DNA of 64,000 nucleotides from Flavobacterium sp. SH_e (GTDB taxonomy: Bacteria; Bacteroidota; Bacteroidia; Flavobacteriales; Flavobacteriaceae). Positions within the stretch are counted from its first letter, which is position 1. Each line of letters starts with the position of its first letter. The stretch lies in the NCBI RefSeq assembly GCF_025717045.1, contig NZ_JAOVZN010000005.1, positions 434,001 through 498,000 on the forward strand. The letters are read 5' to 3'. Below are positions 53,201 to 62,079 of the stretch, piece after piece. The notes beneath the pieces were generated by a model. That model worked only from the letters and a program-made list of their open reading frames with translations, did not search any database and was not told where the DNA came from. The translations under genes were made by a program, and so were the position numbers.

Positions 53201-56200
53201 ATTCAGCTTAAAGGAAATGAAAATTCAACAGGAACCTGGACGCTTACTAGTACATCTGGAAATCCTGCTGCGGTCACCATTACACAATCGCCACCTAATA
53301 GTTATATTGCGAATGCTACCGTAGTTCCAGGAACGAGTTATGTTTTTACCTATACCACAACTTCAACCACTTTTCCTGACGGATCTACTTGTGCAGGATC
53401 GTCTGATTCCGTGAATGTTGAAATTTTTAGCGGTGCAAGTGTTCCGCCCGATGCAGGTTCAGATCAGACATTGTGTATTTCAGATGTAGCAGGCACAGCA
53501 ACTTTACAAGGAAATGTTCCACCACCCGATGTTACCGTTTTTGAATGGCGTTTTGCTTTTCAACCACCCGGAAGTGTCGCTGTCATTACAACTCCTACTG
53601 CTCCGCTCACTACTGTCACGGGATTAACCGTACCAGGATTGTATATTTTAGAATGGGTTTTTGAAAGTCCATCATGCAGAACATTATCTGATATTGTCAG
53701 AATAGAAATGAATGCTGCACCAAGTACCGCTGATGCAGGGCCAGATGATGCTGTAGCCTGTCAGACCACATATCAAACTGATGCTGTACCGCCAGCTGTT
53801 GGTATTGGAACTTGGTCAATCACTAGTCAACCCGCAGGGGCCGCAGCGGTAATAGATACTCCTAACAGCCCAACGACAACCCTTTCCAATGTTACCGTTT
53901 TAGGAACATACACCTTAACGTGGACGGTTACAAATGGTCCTTTTACAAACCCATCATTGTGTCAGCCATCTTCAGATACTGTTGACATCACTTTTAATGA
54001 CGATCCACCAACTGTAGCAAATGCAGGCCCTGATCAGGAATTATGTGACGAAAGTTCAGTAAGTATGGTTGCTAATTCGCCTGTCATTGGTACAGGAACA
54101 TGGACTCAAGTTTCCGGACCAAATACAGCTCTAATATCAGCTCCCAACAACCCAAACTCACTGATGTTAGGATTAATTGCAGGGACTTATGAATTTAACT
54201 GGACAATTGCTACAACCGGATGTACTTCTAGCGATACTGTCCTCATTACAATTTACAATTTACCATCAACAGCCAATGCTGGTCCAAACCAAATAATTCC
54301 ACAGTTTTCTCCTGTAAATATGGATGCAAGTGTTCCTACAATTGGCACAGGAACATGGACTCAGGTTTCTGGACCAAGCATCATAGGCTTTACAAATGCT
54401 TCCTCTCCTAGCACTGCTGTAACGGGTACAGTTGCGGGAATATATGTATTACAATGGACAGTAAGTAACGGAAATTGTGCAGTTTCATCAGATACCATGA
54501 ATTTGACTATTTTATCTGTTGCGGATCTTGAATTAACCAAATCTGTTACTCCAGTTACAGGAAGTGCCGGAGACACAGTAACTTTCAATATTCAGATTTT
54601 TAATAATAACTCCTTAGGCGGAACAGTAAGTGCAACGGGAGTTTCTGTACGAGATTATATTCCGCTTGGTTACACTATAGTACCAGGTTCTGTAAATCTT
54701 GCAGGAATTTACAATCTCGGCGATAATACTATAACTTGGAACAATCTTACCGTTCCTGTTGGTGGTCGAGTAAATCTTACTTTTCAGGCAGTTATAAAAA
54801 CCACAGGCTCTTATGTAAATAATGCCGAAATTATAGCTTCTGATCAATTTGATCCTGATAGTACGCCAAATAATAATATTGCTACTGAAGATGATCAAGA
54901 TGATGCTTCTATTATTTTAGACGTTGCCGACTTATCTTTACAAAAAACAGTTTCTCCAGCAACAGTAAGCATAAATGACAATGTCATTTTTACAATTAGA
55001 GTAACCAACAGTGGTCCTAATAATGCTACAGGAATTACAGTATCGGATCATCTGCCTCCAGGATATACTTATGTAAGTGATAATGGTGCTGGAAAATATA
55101 ATAATGCTACAGGAATTTGGAATGTTGGAAATCTGAACAACGGAAACTCACTTGCTTTACAGATTACAGCTAAAGTGAATGTTGTTTCAACAGGAAACGA
55201 TTATATCAATGTCGCTGAAATACAAACTGCACACCAGCTTGATCCTGACAGTACACCTGGAAACGGATTACCTGAAGATGATATGTCTAGTGCAAATGTT
55301 TCACTAAAACAAGCTGATTTAGAACTTACAAAAAGTGTAACCCCAACTTCAGCAGCAGCAGGACAACAAGTAGATTTCACTTTAAATGTATTAAACAGAG
55401 GGCCAGGAAATGCAACAGGAGTAGATGTACAAGATGTAATTCCTGTTGGATATACACTAATTCCTGGATCTGTTTCTTCTGGCGGTACTTATCAAATTGC
55501 TACCGCTACTTTAGAATGGAAAGATTTGTATCTGCCAGCTAATTCTAACGTTAATCTAACTTTTAGTGCACTTGTTAATCCATTAGGGAATTATTTGAAT
55601 ATTGCACAAATAACGGCTAGTGATCTACCAGATCCAGATTCTACTCCAAATAATAATATTGCTTCTGAAGACGATCAGGATGATGCCGAAATTACTTTTA
55701 TAGGACCATCTGCTGATTTATCTTTAGTTAAAAATGTTGTCGCAGGAAATACTAGTCCAGTAGTTGGAAGTCAGGTTTCTTTTGAACTTGTCATTTCAAA
55801 TGATGGCCCAAATAATGCAACAGGAGTTCAGGTAACTGATTTGCTTCCATCAGGTTATCAATATGTAAATTACAGTTCATCTGCAGGTTTATACAACAGT
55901 GCCACTGGAGTTTGGAATGTTGGCACCGTTGATGTTGGAGTTTCAGAATCGCTGATTTTGGATGCAAAAGTACTCCCGACAGGAAATTACCTAAATATAA
56001 CCCAAGTTACAGCCAGTAATCTTCCTGATCCTGATAGTACACCAAATAATGATGATGGAGATCAAAGCGAAGATGATGAGGATAATGCTGTAATAACACC
56101 TGTACAGCCGTCAGCGGACTTATCTTTAACCAAAACCGTGAGTAATCCGACTCCTTTGGTAGGTTCTGTAGTAACATTCACTATTATTACTACAAATAGT

Positions 56201-59200
56201 GGTCCGCAAGATGCTGCTCAAGTTCAGGTTACTGATTTACTGCCTTCTGGATATACTTTCACCACTTTTAATGCAACAAGCGGAACTTATGACAGCGCAA
56301 CGGGTTTATGGACACTTGACATATTGGAAAGCAGCGAATCTGAAACATTACAGATAAACGCAATAGTAAACCCTACAGGAGATTATACCAATATTGCAGA
56401 GGTTACGAATAGCGATACTCCTGATCCTGACTCAACACCAAACAATGGAATATCAACAGAAGACGATTATGGAACGGCAACTATTACTCCTATTCAGCAG
56501 TCTTCAGATTTATCTTTGGCTAAAACTGTTAATAATTCTACACCATTAGTAGGTTCGCTAGTCACCTTTGAAGTAGTTGTAACCAATAATGGCCCACAAG
56601 ATAACTTTGGCATCCAGGTTACAGATGTTCTTCCATCAGGTTATACATTCACTGGATTTACAGTTTCTACGGGAACTTACGATACCAATTCAGGAATTTG
56701 GAATGTTGGTAATTTAGTAACTGGTGATTCAGAAACACTTCAAATTGTCGCAAGAGTAAACCCAACTGGTGATTACACTAATACTGCAGAAGTAACAGCA
56801 GCAAATCTTCCAGATCCCGATTCGACTCCAAATAACGGAATCACAACCGAAAATGATTATGCAGAAGCAACTACAACTCCTGTTCCAACATCAGCAGATT
56901 TATCATTGACTAAAACAGTAAGTAATCCCACTCCACTTGTAGGTTCGTTAGTAACATTCAGCATTCAGGTAACGAATTCAGGTCCGCAAGAAGCAGACGG
57001 TGTTACCGTTACAGATTTACTCCCTTCGGGTTATACATATGTGTCATACAGCGCTACAACTGGAACTTATGATTCTAGCACAGGGCTTTGGGATGTTGGA
57101 AATATGCCTGTCACAGATTCTTATACTTTGCAGATAACAGCTTTGGTTAATGCCGCAGGAAATTATACTAATAGTGCAGAAATCACAGCCAGCAGTCAGC
57201 CTGATCCAGATTCGACTCCGAATAACGGCATTACAACTGAAGACGATTATGCAGAAGCTTCAACAACGCCAATAGCAACATCTGCCGATTTATCGTTAAC
57301 TAAAACAGTAAGCAATGCTACACCTCTTGTGGGTTCTCAGGTAACTTTCAGCCTTCAGGTAAACAATGCAGGACCGCAAGCCACAGATAATGTAACAGTA
57401 ACCGATTTATTGCCTTCAGGTTATACGTATGCATCTTACACTGCAACAGCTGGAAGTTATGATGCTTTAACAGGACTTTGGTCTGTTGGAAGCATGCCTG
57501 TTGCATCAAATCATACTTTACAGATAACCGCTGTAGTTAATGCTGCAGGAAATTATACCAATACTGCAGAAATTACAGCCAGCAGTCAGCCAGATCCTGA
57601 TTCGACTCCGAATAACGGCATCACAACTGAAGACGATTATGCTGAAGCCACTACTGCTCCAATAGTTCAAAGTGCTGATTTATCATTGACTAAAACAGTT
57701 AATAATGCCAATCCTTTGGTTGGCTCTCCAGTAACTTTTGAAGTAATTGTAACCAATAATGGCCCGCAGGATACCTCTGGAGTAACGGTTACTGATTTAC
57801 TGCCAAGTGGTTACACGTATTCTAATTTTACCATTTCTACGGGAACTTACAATCCTGCAACAGGTGTCTGGACAGTAGGCAATTTGATTAATGGAAAATC
57901 AGAAACGTTACAGATTCTCGCTGTAGTAAATCCAACAGGAAATTATGTAAATGTGGCTGAAGTAACTTCAAGTGCACTTCCAGACCCTGATTCAACACCA
58001 AACAATGGTGCAGCAGCAGAAGACGATTATGCAACAGCAACAGTAACACCAAACACACAGTCGTCAGATTTGTCATTAACTAAAACCGTTGACGATCCGA
58101 CTCCATTATTGGACACTTTCGTAACTTTTGAAATTGTAGTCACCAATAGCGGCCCCCAAGATAACACCGGTGTAAAGGTTACAGACCTATTGCCTGCGGG
58201 ATGCTACTTTCAGTCTTACGCAGTCTCCAAAGGCACATACAACCATATGACAGGATTATGGAATGTTGGCAATCTGGGTTCAGGACAGTCTGAATCACTG
58301 CAGATTAAAGCACTGGCCAGTGCAGTGGGAAATTATACCAATATTGCAGAGGTCACAGCTGCGGATCTTCCGGATCCGGATTCCGCTCCAAACAATGCAA
58401 TACCGACAGAAGATGATTATGCTACAGCTCAGGTTACCATAACAGCGCCTAACCCGCCTATCCAATTATCTGACCTGTCTTTGACTAAAATGGTTGACAA
58501 TGCGTCGCCATTAGTGGGGTCATCTGTTATTTTCGAAGTGAGCCTCACCAATAAAGGCCCTCGTGACAATGCTAGCGTAGAGGTTACTGATCTGCTCCCT
58601 TCCGGATATGCTTTTATTAATTACAGCGCCACAAAAGGGACTTATAGCGGCACTACAGGAAAATGGAATATCGGTTCTTTAGCCAACGGAGATTCGCAGA
58701 CCCTGCGCATAACCGCTACGGTAAATGCGGCGGGAAACTATGAAAACATTGCAGAAGTAACTGCCAGCAGTCTTCCAGATCCAAATTCCACGCCAAACAA
58801 TGGAATCCCAACAGAAGATGATTATGGCAGCGCCCTAACGGTTCCAATACCTCCAATGGCAGATTTATCCCTTGTTAAGACTGTTGTTGGCGGAAACTTA
58901 AGTCCAATTTTTGGGGCAACAGTTACATTCGAAATAACCGTAACTAACAGTGGCCCACAAAATGCAACTGGAGTTAAAGTAATTGATATGCTTCCAAGCG
59001 GCTATGAATATGTAGTATACAGTTCAACATCTGGACAATATTACAACACAACAGGAATTTGGGATATCGGAACTATACCAAACGGAGCTTCAGAATCTTT
59101 ATTAATAGGCGCAAAAGTCAATAATACTGGAGTTTATCAAAATGTGGCAGAAGTTTATGCTTCTAATGAAGTGGATCCCGATTCAACCCCAAATAACGGA

Positions 59201-61090
59201 GTTACTTCAGAAGATGACATCAGTTCTGTATTATTGAGTCCTGTTCCAGCAGTAGCCGATCTTTCTATTGAGAAAAAAGTAATTAATAATATTCTAACTC
59301 CTGCTGTAGGCTCTCAGATAACATTTTCTATTATTGTTACCAATAACGGACCTAGTATTGCAACAGGTGTTACAGTTAAAGATATTCTTCCTTCGGGATA
59401 TGATTACATCTTTTTCAATTCTACATCTGGAAGATATGATCCTGTAACTGGAATTTGGAACCCTAATGTTATTTTACCTGGAAACAGCCATACATTACTC
59501 TTGAATGTCTTTGTAAAAAGTCCAACAGGCACTCCTGATGAATACCTAAATATAACAGAAATCATGACTGCCGATCAGCATGATCCTGACAGCACACCAG
59601 GAAATGGAGTAACTACAGAAGATGATTACGACAGCATTTCTGTTACACCAGTAATTGTAATGGCAGATTTATCTATTAAAAAAACAGCTCTTAATCAAGA
59701 TGCCATTCATGATGTAGGTTCAACGGTAATTTTCACAGTTACAGTTACTAACGACGGCCCTGCAGATGCATCTGGCGTAAGAGTCAAAGATTTGCTTCCG
59801 CCTGGATTTACCTATCAGACCAGCAGTCCTACAAGTGGGTTATATAACTATGTCACAGGTATTTGGAATGTTGGAAATATTCCAACTGGAACAGATCAGT
59901 CACTAGATATTTATACGACAGTGAATAAGCCATCGGGTATTGCAGGCGAATACACAAATATAACTGAGGTTATTGCCAGTAACCTGCCCGATCCTGATTC
60001 AACTCCAAACAATGGAGTTACAACAGAAGATGATTATGACAGCTTACAGATTAAAATTGCAGTTGCCGATTTAAGTCTAGAAAAAACAGCCAGCAATAAA
60101 AACGCAAATGTAGACGAAGTTGTAACATTCACCTTGCAACTTAATAATGAAGGCCCAAGTATCGCAACCGGAGTGGCTGTTGAAGATATTATTCCGCTTG
60201 GCTATAAGAATATTTCGAATATTAATAATGGCGGTATCTTTAGCTTAAATACCATTAAATGGGTAAATCTAACAGTCCCTGTTGGAGGCATTTCGCTAAC
60301 CTATCAAGCAACTGTAGCCAGTCCACTTGGATTAGAAAGTGTTGATTATGTGAATATTGCTCAGGTGACGGCAAGTAATCAATTTGACCCGGATTCTACT
60401 CCAAATAACGATAATGGAGATCAAAGTGAAGATGATGAAGATTCTGAATCGATTAACATACCTTCTACTGATATTGCTATCAACAAAGAAGTCGATAAAA
60501 CAGATGTTCCTATGAATACTCAGGTAACTTTTACCATCAGTGCTGAAAACTTAGGCAATTTAACCGCAACAAATGTGGAAGTTCAGGATGTATTACCTAA
60601 AGGATATTCCTTAATAAATTCATCAGCAAGTTCAGGAACCTATGATCAAAAAACAGGAATTTGGAGCATTTCTTCTATCAGTACTGGAGCATTACAAACA
60701 TTAATACTCACTGTTAAGGTTATCGATTTTAATGATTATTTAAACAATGCTCATTTGATTAAACTGGATCAGATAGATACTAATTCAGCAAACAATCAGG
60801 ATAGCGCTACTGTTTCGCCAAACTGTCTGAAAATCTATAATGAGTTTTCACCAAATGATGACGGCCAAAACGATTTCTTCTATATTGATTGCATTGAAAG
60901 ATATCCAGATAATCAGCTAGAGATTTTTAACCGCTGGGGTAATTTGGTTTACTACCAAAAAGGCTATAAAAATACTTGGGACGGAAAAGAAGAAGGCTCT
61001 GCCAAAACGCTTCCTGAAGGCACCTATTTCTATATTCTAGATTTAGGAGATGGATCTAAAAAAACCTCTGGATGGGTTTACCTCAAATAA
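50273..61090 (+). CDS. Giant secreted adhesin-like protein with type B T9SS C-terminal domain
   Basis: 3605 residues from ATG 50273; a TTG two codons earlier is rejected. Signal peptide about 1-34 (FLVFILFILHITKISAQ). Residues about 35-1415 contain 15 Ig/PKD-like repeats of 85-100 residues, each with a NAGPDQ...GTWTQVSGP...GTYTFRWT pattern and usually one Cys pair. Residues about 1416-3515 hold 16 DUF11-like repeats of about 131 residues (ADLSLTKTV...VTNSGP...VTDLLPSGYTY...DPDSTPNN). The end (about 3518-3605) is the gliding-motility-associated type B CTD (FSPNDDGQNDFFY, LEIFNRWGNLVY, LPEGTYFYIL). It should be exported by T9SS and attached at the surface. The PorP/SprF gene downstream is its likely partner. 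No catalytic domain is seen. Confidence 0.93.
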   Translation: MAQFYVSPTFRNFSKNLFLVFILFILHITKISAQNCTVNAGVLNVTICETDALVLTGNNPSPIIGTVSWTQISGPAVVIDTPNSASTIVTGYTGGNTYIFRYSATCADGILTYQDKVVNVQPITIANAGGNIASCPNSTGNLSITANTPQNTGETGSWEIVGANNAGVVINFPNLPTSTITLPATSCGVTTLQWVIEGPEYAPGQRCRTTSQITVTNYGGVTPVSAGPDQTLSNCYTTTQSTNLSGTYGGCGLNGQNGQWTFVSGPNTPTIGSPSSSNTQVSNLVEGTYTFRWTVTGPCASGNDLVIINVPAATQDVTTLPGGDENIFFCDNTITQVTLVAQTPLYAGETVQWTQISGDPGAVIVSPTNPTTLVTNISDSGDPYKFRYTLTNNNTGCVFTKDYNVQFNGATRTIVANNGNDIVGSCNATVFTIPLTVTGTGVNQYRIVTGPDNSPLGPFPTPLQDVGNSLTLTLTTSGGYTVEFIRSQNGTLPVGCDYGFDTLNILVSGDPVPSNAGSDVSLPCGDTSTILSGVITDEGMHFWSQLSGPNEAIIADNFAIDTQVTGLIPGTYVFQYITKGGGATCGFSVSTVTIYVSDSTLGTTDAGPNQVVCANAQVQLAGEPVQGGEIGTWSQISGPNTISFSNVNDPNAVATGFTSNVSQYELQWTVSYLHPGPSCSSAISDTVTIITNNSTASSNSDAGPDACYPAGTTSFNLSGNTPGIFEIGLWSVTPSTGVIFADSSDPNTLVTVPGNGTYVFTWSIETATRLCAPNKSDVTVTIANTPPAANAGPDQEICGSTITMAATISSGAVGTWTRISGVGGYTISDIHDPNAVFTFTYSGYYIFRWTVDAEVCGEAFDDINLTIGIPPHQAVAGPDQNICNNTSVAMAGSTYDSFFETGQWSVLTGAPNQPTIVDPTNPNTVINGLVAGTYTFRWTITAKSIFLCQGTFDDIIVVVSPTANAGADQTYCDVTSIQLKGNENSTGTWTLTSTSGNPAAVTITQSPPNSYIANATVVPGTSYVFTYTTTSTTFPDGSTCAGSSDSVNVEIFSGASVPPDAGSDQTLCISDVAGTATLQGNVPPPDVTVFEWRFAFQPPGSVAVITTPTAPLTTVTGLTVPGLYILEWVFESPSCRTLSDIVRIEMNAAPSTADAGPDDAVACQTTYQTDAVPPAVGIGTWSITSQPAGAAAVIDTPNSPTTTLSNVTVLGTYTLTWTVTNGPFTNPSLCQPSSDTVDITFNDDPPTVANAGPDQELCDESSVSMVANSPVIGTGTWTQVSGPNTALISAPNNPNSLMLGLIAGTYEFNWTIATTGCTSSDTVLITIYNLPSTANAGPNQIIPQFSPVNMDASVPTIGTGTWTQVSGPSIIGFTNASSPSTAVTGTVAGIYVLQWTVSNGNCAVSSDTMNLTILSVADLELTKSVTPVTGSAGDTVTFNIQIFNNNSLGGTVSATGVSVRDYIPLGYTIVPGSVNLAGIYNLGDNTITWNNLTVPVGGRVNLTFQAVIKTTGSYVNNAEIIASDQFDPDSTPNNNIATEDDQDDASIILDVADLSLQKTVSPATVSINDNVIFTIRVTNSGPNNATGITVSDHLPPGYTYVSDNGAGKYNNATGIWNVGNLNNGNSLALQITAKVNVVSTGNDYINVAEIQTAHQLDPDSTPGNGLPEDDMSSANVSLKQADLELTKSVTPTSAAAGQQVDFTLNVLNRGPGNATGVDVQDVIPVGYTLIPGSVSSGGTYQIATATLEWKDLYLPANSNVNLTFSALVNPLGNYLNIAQITASDLPDPDSTPNNNIASEDDQDDAEITFIGPSADLSLVKNVVAGNTSPVVGSQVSFELVISNDGPNNATGVQVTDLLPSGYQYVNYSSSAGLYNSATGVWNVGTVDVGVSESLILDAKVLPTGNYLNITQVTASNLPDPDSTPNNDDGDQSEDDEDNAVITPVQPSADLSLTKTVSNPTPLVGSVVTFTIITTNSGPQDAAQVQVTDLLPSGYTFTTFNATSGTYDSATGLWTLDILESSESETLQINAIVNPTGDYTNIAEVTNSDTPDPDSTPNNGISTEDDYGTATITPIQQSSDLSLAKTVNNSTPLVGSLVTFEVVVTNNGPQDNFGIQVTDVLPSGYTFTGFTVSTGTYDTNSGIWNVGNLVTGDSETLQIVARVNPTGDYTNTAEVTAANLPDPDSTPNNGITTENDYAEATTTPVPTSADLSLTKTVSNPTPLVGSLVTFSIQVTNSGPQEADGVTVTDLLPSGYTYVSYSATTGTYDSSTGLWDVGNMPVTDSYTLQITALVNAAGNYTNSAEITASSQPDPDSTPNNGITTEDDYAEASTTPIATSADLSLTKTVSNATPLVGSQVTFSLQVNNAGPQATDNVTVTDLLPSGYTYASYTATAGSYDALTGLWSVGSMPVASNHTLQITAVVNAAGNYTNTAEITASSQPDPDSTPNNGITTEDDYAEATTAPIVQSADLSLTKTVNNANPLVGSPVTFEVIVTNNGPQDTSGVTVTDLLPSGYTYSNFTISTGTYNPATGVWTVGNLINGKSETLQILAVVNPTGNYVNVAEVTSSALPDPDSTPNNGAAAEDDYATATVTPNTQSSDLSLTKTVDDPTPLLDTFVTFEIVVTNSGPQDNTGVKVTDLLPAGCYFQSYAVSKGTYNHMTGLWNVGNLGSGQSESLQIKALASAVGNYTNIAEVTAADLPDPDSAPNNAIPTEDDYATAQVTITAPNPPIQLSDLSLTKMVDNASPLVGSSVIFEVSLTNKGPRDNASVEVTDLLPSGYAFINYSATKGTYSGTTGKWNIGSLANGDSQTLRITATVNAAGNYENIAEVTASSLPDPNSTPNNGIPTEDDYGSALTVPIPPMADLSLVKTVVGGNLSPIFGATVTFEITVTNSGPQNATGVKVIDMLPSGYEYVVYSSTSGQYYNTTGIWDIGTIPNGASESLLIGAKVNNTGVYQNVAEVYASNEVDPDSTPNNGVTSEDDISSVLLSPVPAVADLSIEKKVINNILTPAVGSQITFSIIVTNNGPSIATGVTVKDILPSGYDYIFFNSTSGRYDPVTGIWNPNVILPGNSHTLLLNVFVKSPTGTPDEYLNITEIMTADQHDPDSTPGNGVTTEDDYDSISVTPVIVMADLSIKKTALNQDAIHDVGSTVIFTVTVTNDGPADASGVRVKDLLPPGFTYQTSSPTSGLYNYVTGIWNVGNIPTGTDQSLDIYTTVNKPSGIAGEYTNITEVIASNLPDPDSTPNNGVTTEDDYDSLQIKIAVADLSLEKTASNKNANVDEVVTFTLQLNNEGPSIATGVAVEDIIPLGYKNISNINNGGIFSLNTIKWVNLTVPVGGISLTYQATVASPLGLESVDYVNIAQVTASNQFDPDSTPNNDNGDQSEDDEDSESINIPSTDIAINKEVDKTDVPMNTQVTFTISAENLGNLTATNVEVQDVLPKGYSLINSSASSGTYDQKTGIWSISSISTGALQTLILTVKVIDFNDYLNNAHLIKLDQIDTNSANNQDSATVSPNCLKIYNEFSPNDDGQNDFFYIDCIERYPDNQLEIFNRWGNLVYYQKGYKNTWDGKEEGSAKTLPEGTYFYILDLGDGSKKTSGWVYLK
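50375..54517 (+). repeat. 15 Ig/PKD-like repeats encoded in the adhesin
   Basis: The repeat unit is 85-100 codons, diverged at DNA level. Typical landmarks are (N/D)AGPDQ, TWTQ(I/V)SGP and GTYTFRWT. The repeats are predicted beta-sandwich modules forming a stalk; paired Cys residues suggest disulphides. Confidence 0.8.
54518..60810 (+). repeat. 16 DUF11-like repeats encoded in the adhesin
   Basis: Units of about 393 bp start with (S/V)ADLSLxK and end with an acidic DPDSTPNN...TEDDY motif (11 of 16 have the exact DPDSTPNN). Repeats 7 and 8 (from 56889 and 57279) are near-identical for long stretches at DNA level, indicating recent duplication. Repeats 10-11 (about 58060-58857) differ in base composition. 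Confidence 0.88.
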
Positions 61091-61143
61091 GACCATTTAG
61101 AAAAGGCGATTTAAGAATAGGATTAACCAAAATAAAATTGGCT

Positions 61144-62067
61144 ATGATTAAAAATATAAAAAAGGTTTTCGCGATAATAACTCTATTCTCGGTATATGGA
61201 GCCTTTGCACAGCAAGACCCGCAATATACGCAATACATGTACAATACACTCACTGTAAACTCGGCTTATGCCGGTTCTCTGGGACATTTAGCTATAACAG
61301 GAATTTATCGAACACAATGGGTTGGTCTTGAAGGCGCTCCAAATACTCAAAGCTTCTCTCTAGACACGCCTGTCGGAAAAAATGTAGGTCTAGGAATTTC
61401 AGTCGTAAACGAAGAAATCGGCCCAACAGACGAGCAGTATTTGGATGCCAATTTCTCTTATACGATTAAATCTGGCGAAACTCACAAGCTTTCCTTTGGA
61501 GTAAAAGGTGGTGGACGTGTTATCAATATTGACTGGTCTAAAGGAAGCTACAAAGATCCCGATGTGCAATTTCGTGAAAACATTACCAATAAATTCCTGC
61601 CTGTTGTTGGAGCTGGATTGTATTGGCATGGAGAAAGAGATTACATCGGAATTTCAATTCCGAATTTTATGACCCGCGAACGTTATACTTATGATGATAT
61701 CAGCGAAGATTTAGTCAATCAGAGAATACATGTTTATCTTATTGGAGGTATTGTATTTGATCTTTCGGCACATACCAAATTCAAACCCGCTGTTTTAGTC
61801 AAATATGTTGCTGGAGCACCTTTAATTGCAGATATATCAGCCAATTTTATGTTTAATAACGCTCTAACACTTGGTGTCGCCTATCGCACATCAGATTCTG
61901 TAAGCGGTCTAGTCGGAATACAGATTACACCAATGATTATGGCTGGTTATGCTTACGATTATACTACAACCGCTTTGCAGAATTATAATAGCGGTACACA
62001 TGAAATTATGCTTCGCTTTGAACTAGTTTCACGCAAAAAAGGACTAAAATCACCTCGATTCTTTTAA
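61144..62067 (+). CDS. PorP/SprF-family type IX secretion outer-membrane protein
   Basis: 307 residues from ATG 61144, which gives a clean signal peptide (MIKNIKKVFAIITLFSVYGAFA, cut before QQDPQ). A start at 61072 would overlap the adhesin gene and add a basic leader without a signal peptide, and is rejected. DPQYTQYMYNTLTVNSAYAGS is the PorP/SprF hallmark directly after the signal, followed by a beta barrel (about 45-305). In F. johnsoniae SprF is needed for SprB export, and type B CTD proteins generally need a cognate PorP/SprF. It follows the adhesin by 53 nt and precedes an OmpA-type gene by 12 nt. Confidence 0.93.
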   Translation: MIKNIKKVFAIITLFSVYGAFAQQDPQYTQYMYNTLTVNSAYAGSLGHLAITGIYRTQWVGLEGAPNTQSFSLDTPVGKNVGLGISVVNEEIGPTDEQYLDANFSYTIKSGETHKLSFGVKGGGRVINIDWSKGSYKDPDVQFRENITNKFLPVVGAGLYWHGERDYIGISIPNFMTRERYTYDDISEDLVNQRIHVYLIGGIVFDLSAHTKFKPAVLVKYVAGAPLIADISANFMFNNALTLGVAYRTSDSVSGLVGIQITPMIMAGYAYDYTTTALQNYNSGTHEIMLRFELVSRKKGLKSPRFF

Positions 62068-62079
62068 TACGGATAGTCT

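Noticed and set aside
54361..54898. Two antisense frames in the adhesin gene
   Set aside because: Repetitive Thr/Gly codons keep the opposite strand open; shadows.
61072..61143. Longer start for the PorP/SprF gene overlapping the adhesin end
   Set aside because: It would add a basic leader and bury the signal peptide; ATG 61144 is preferred.
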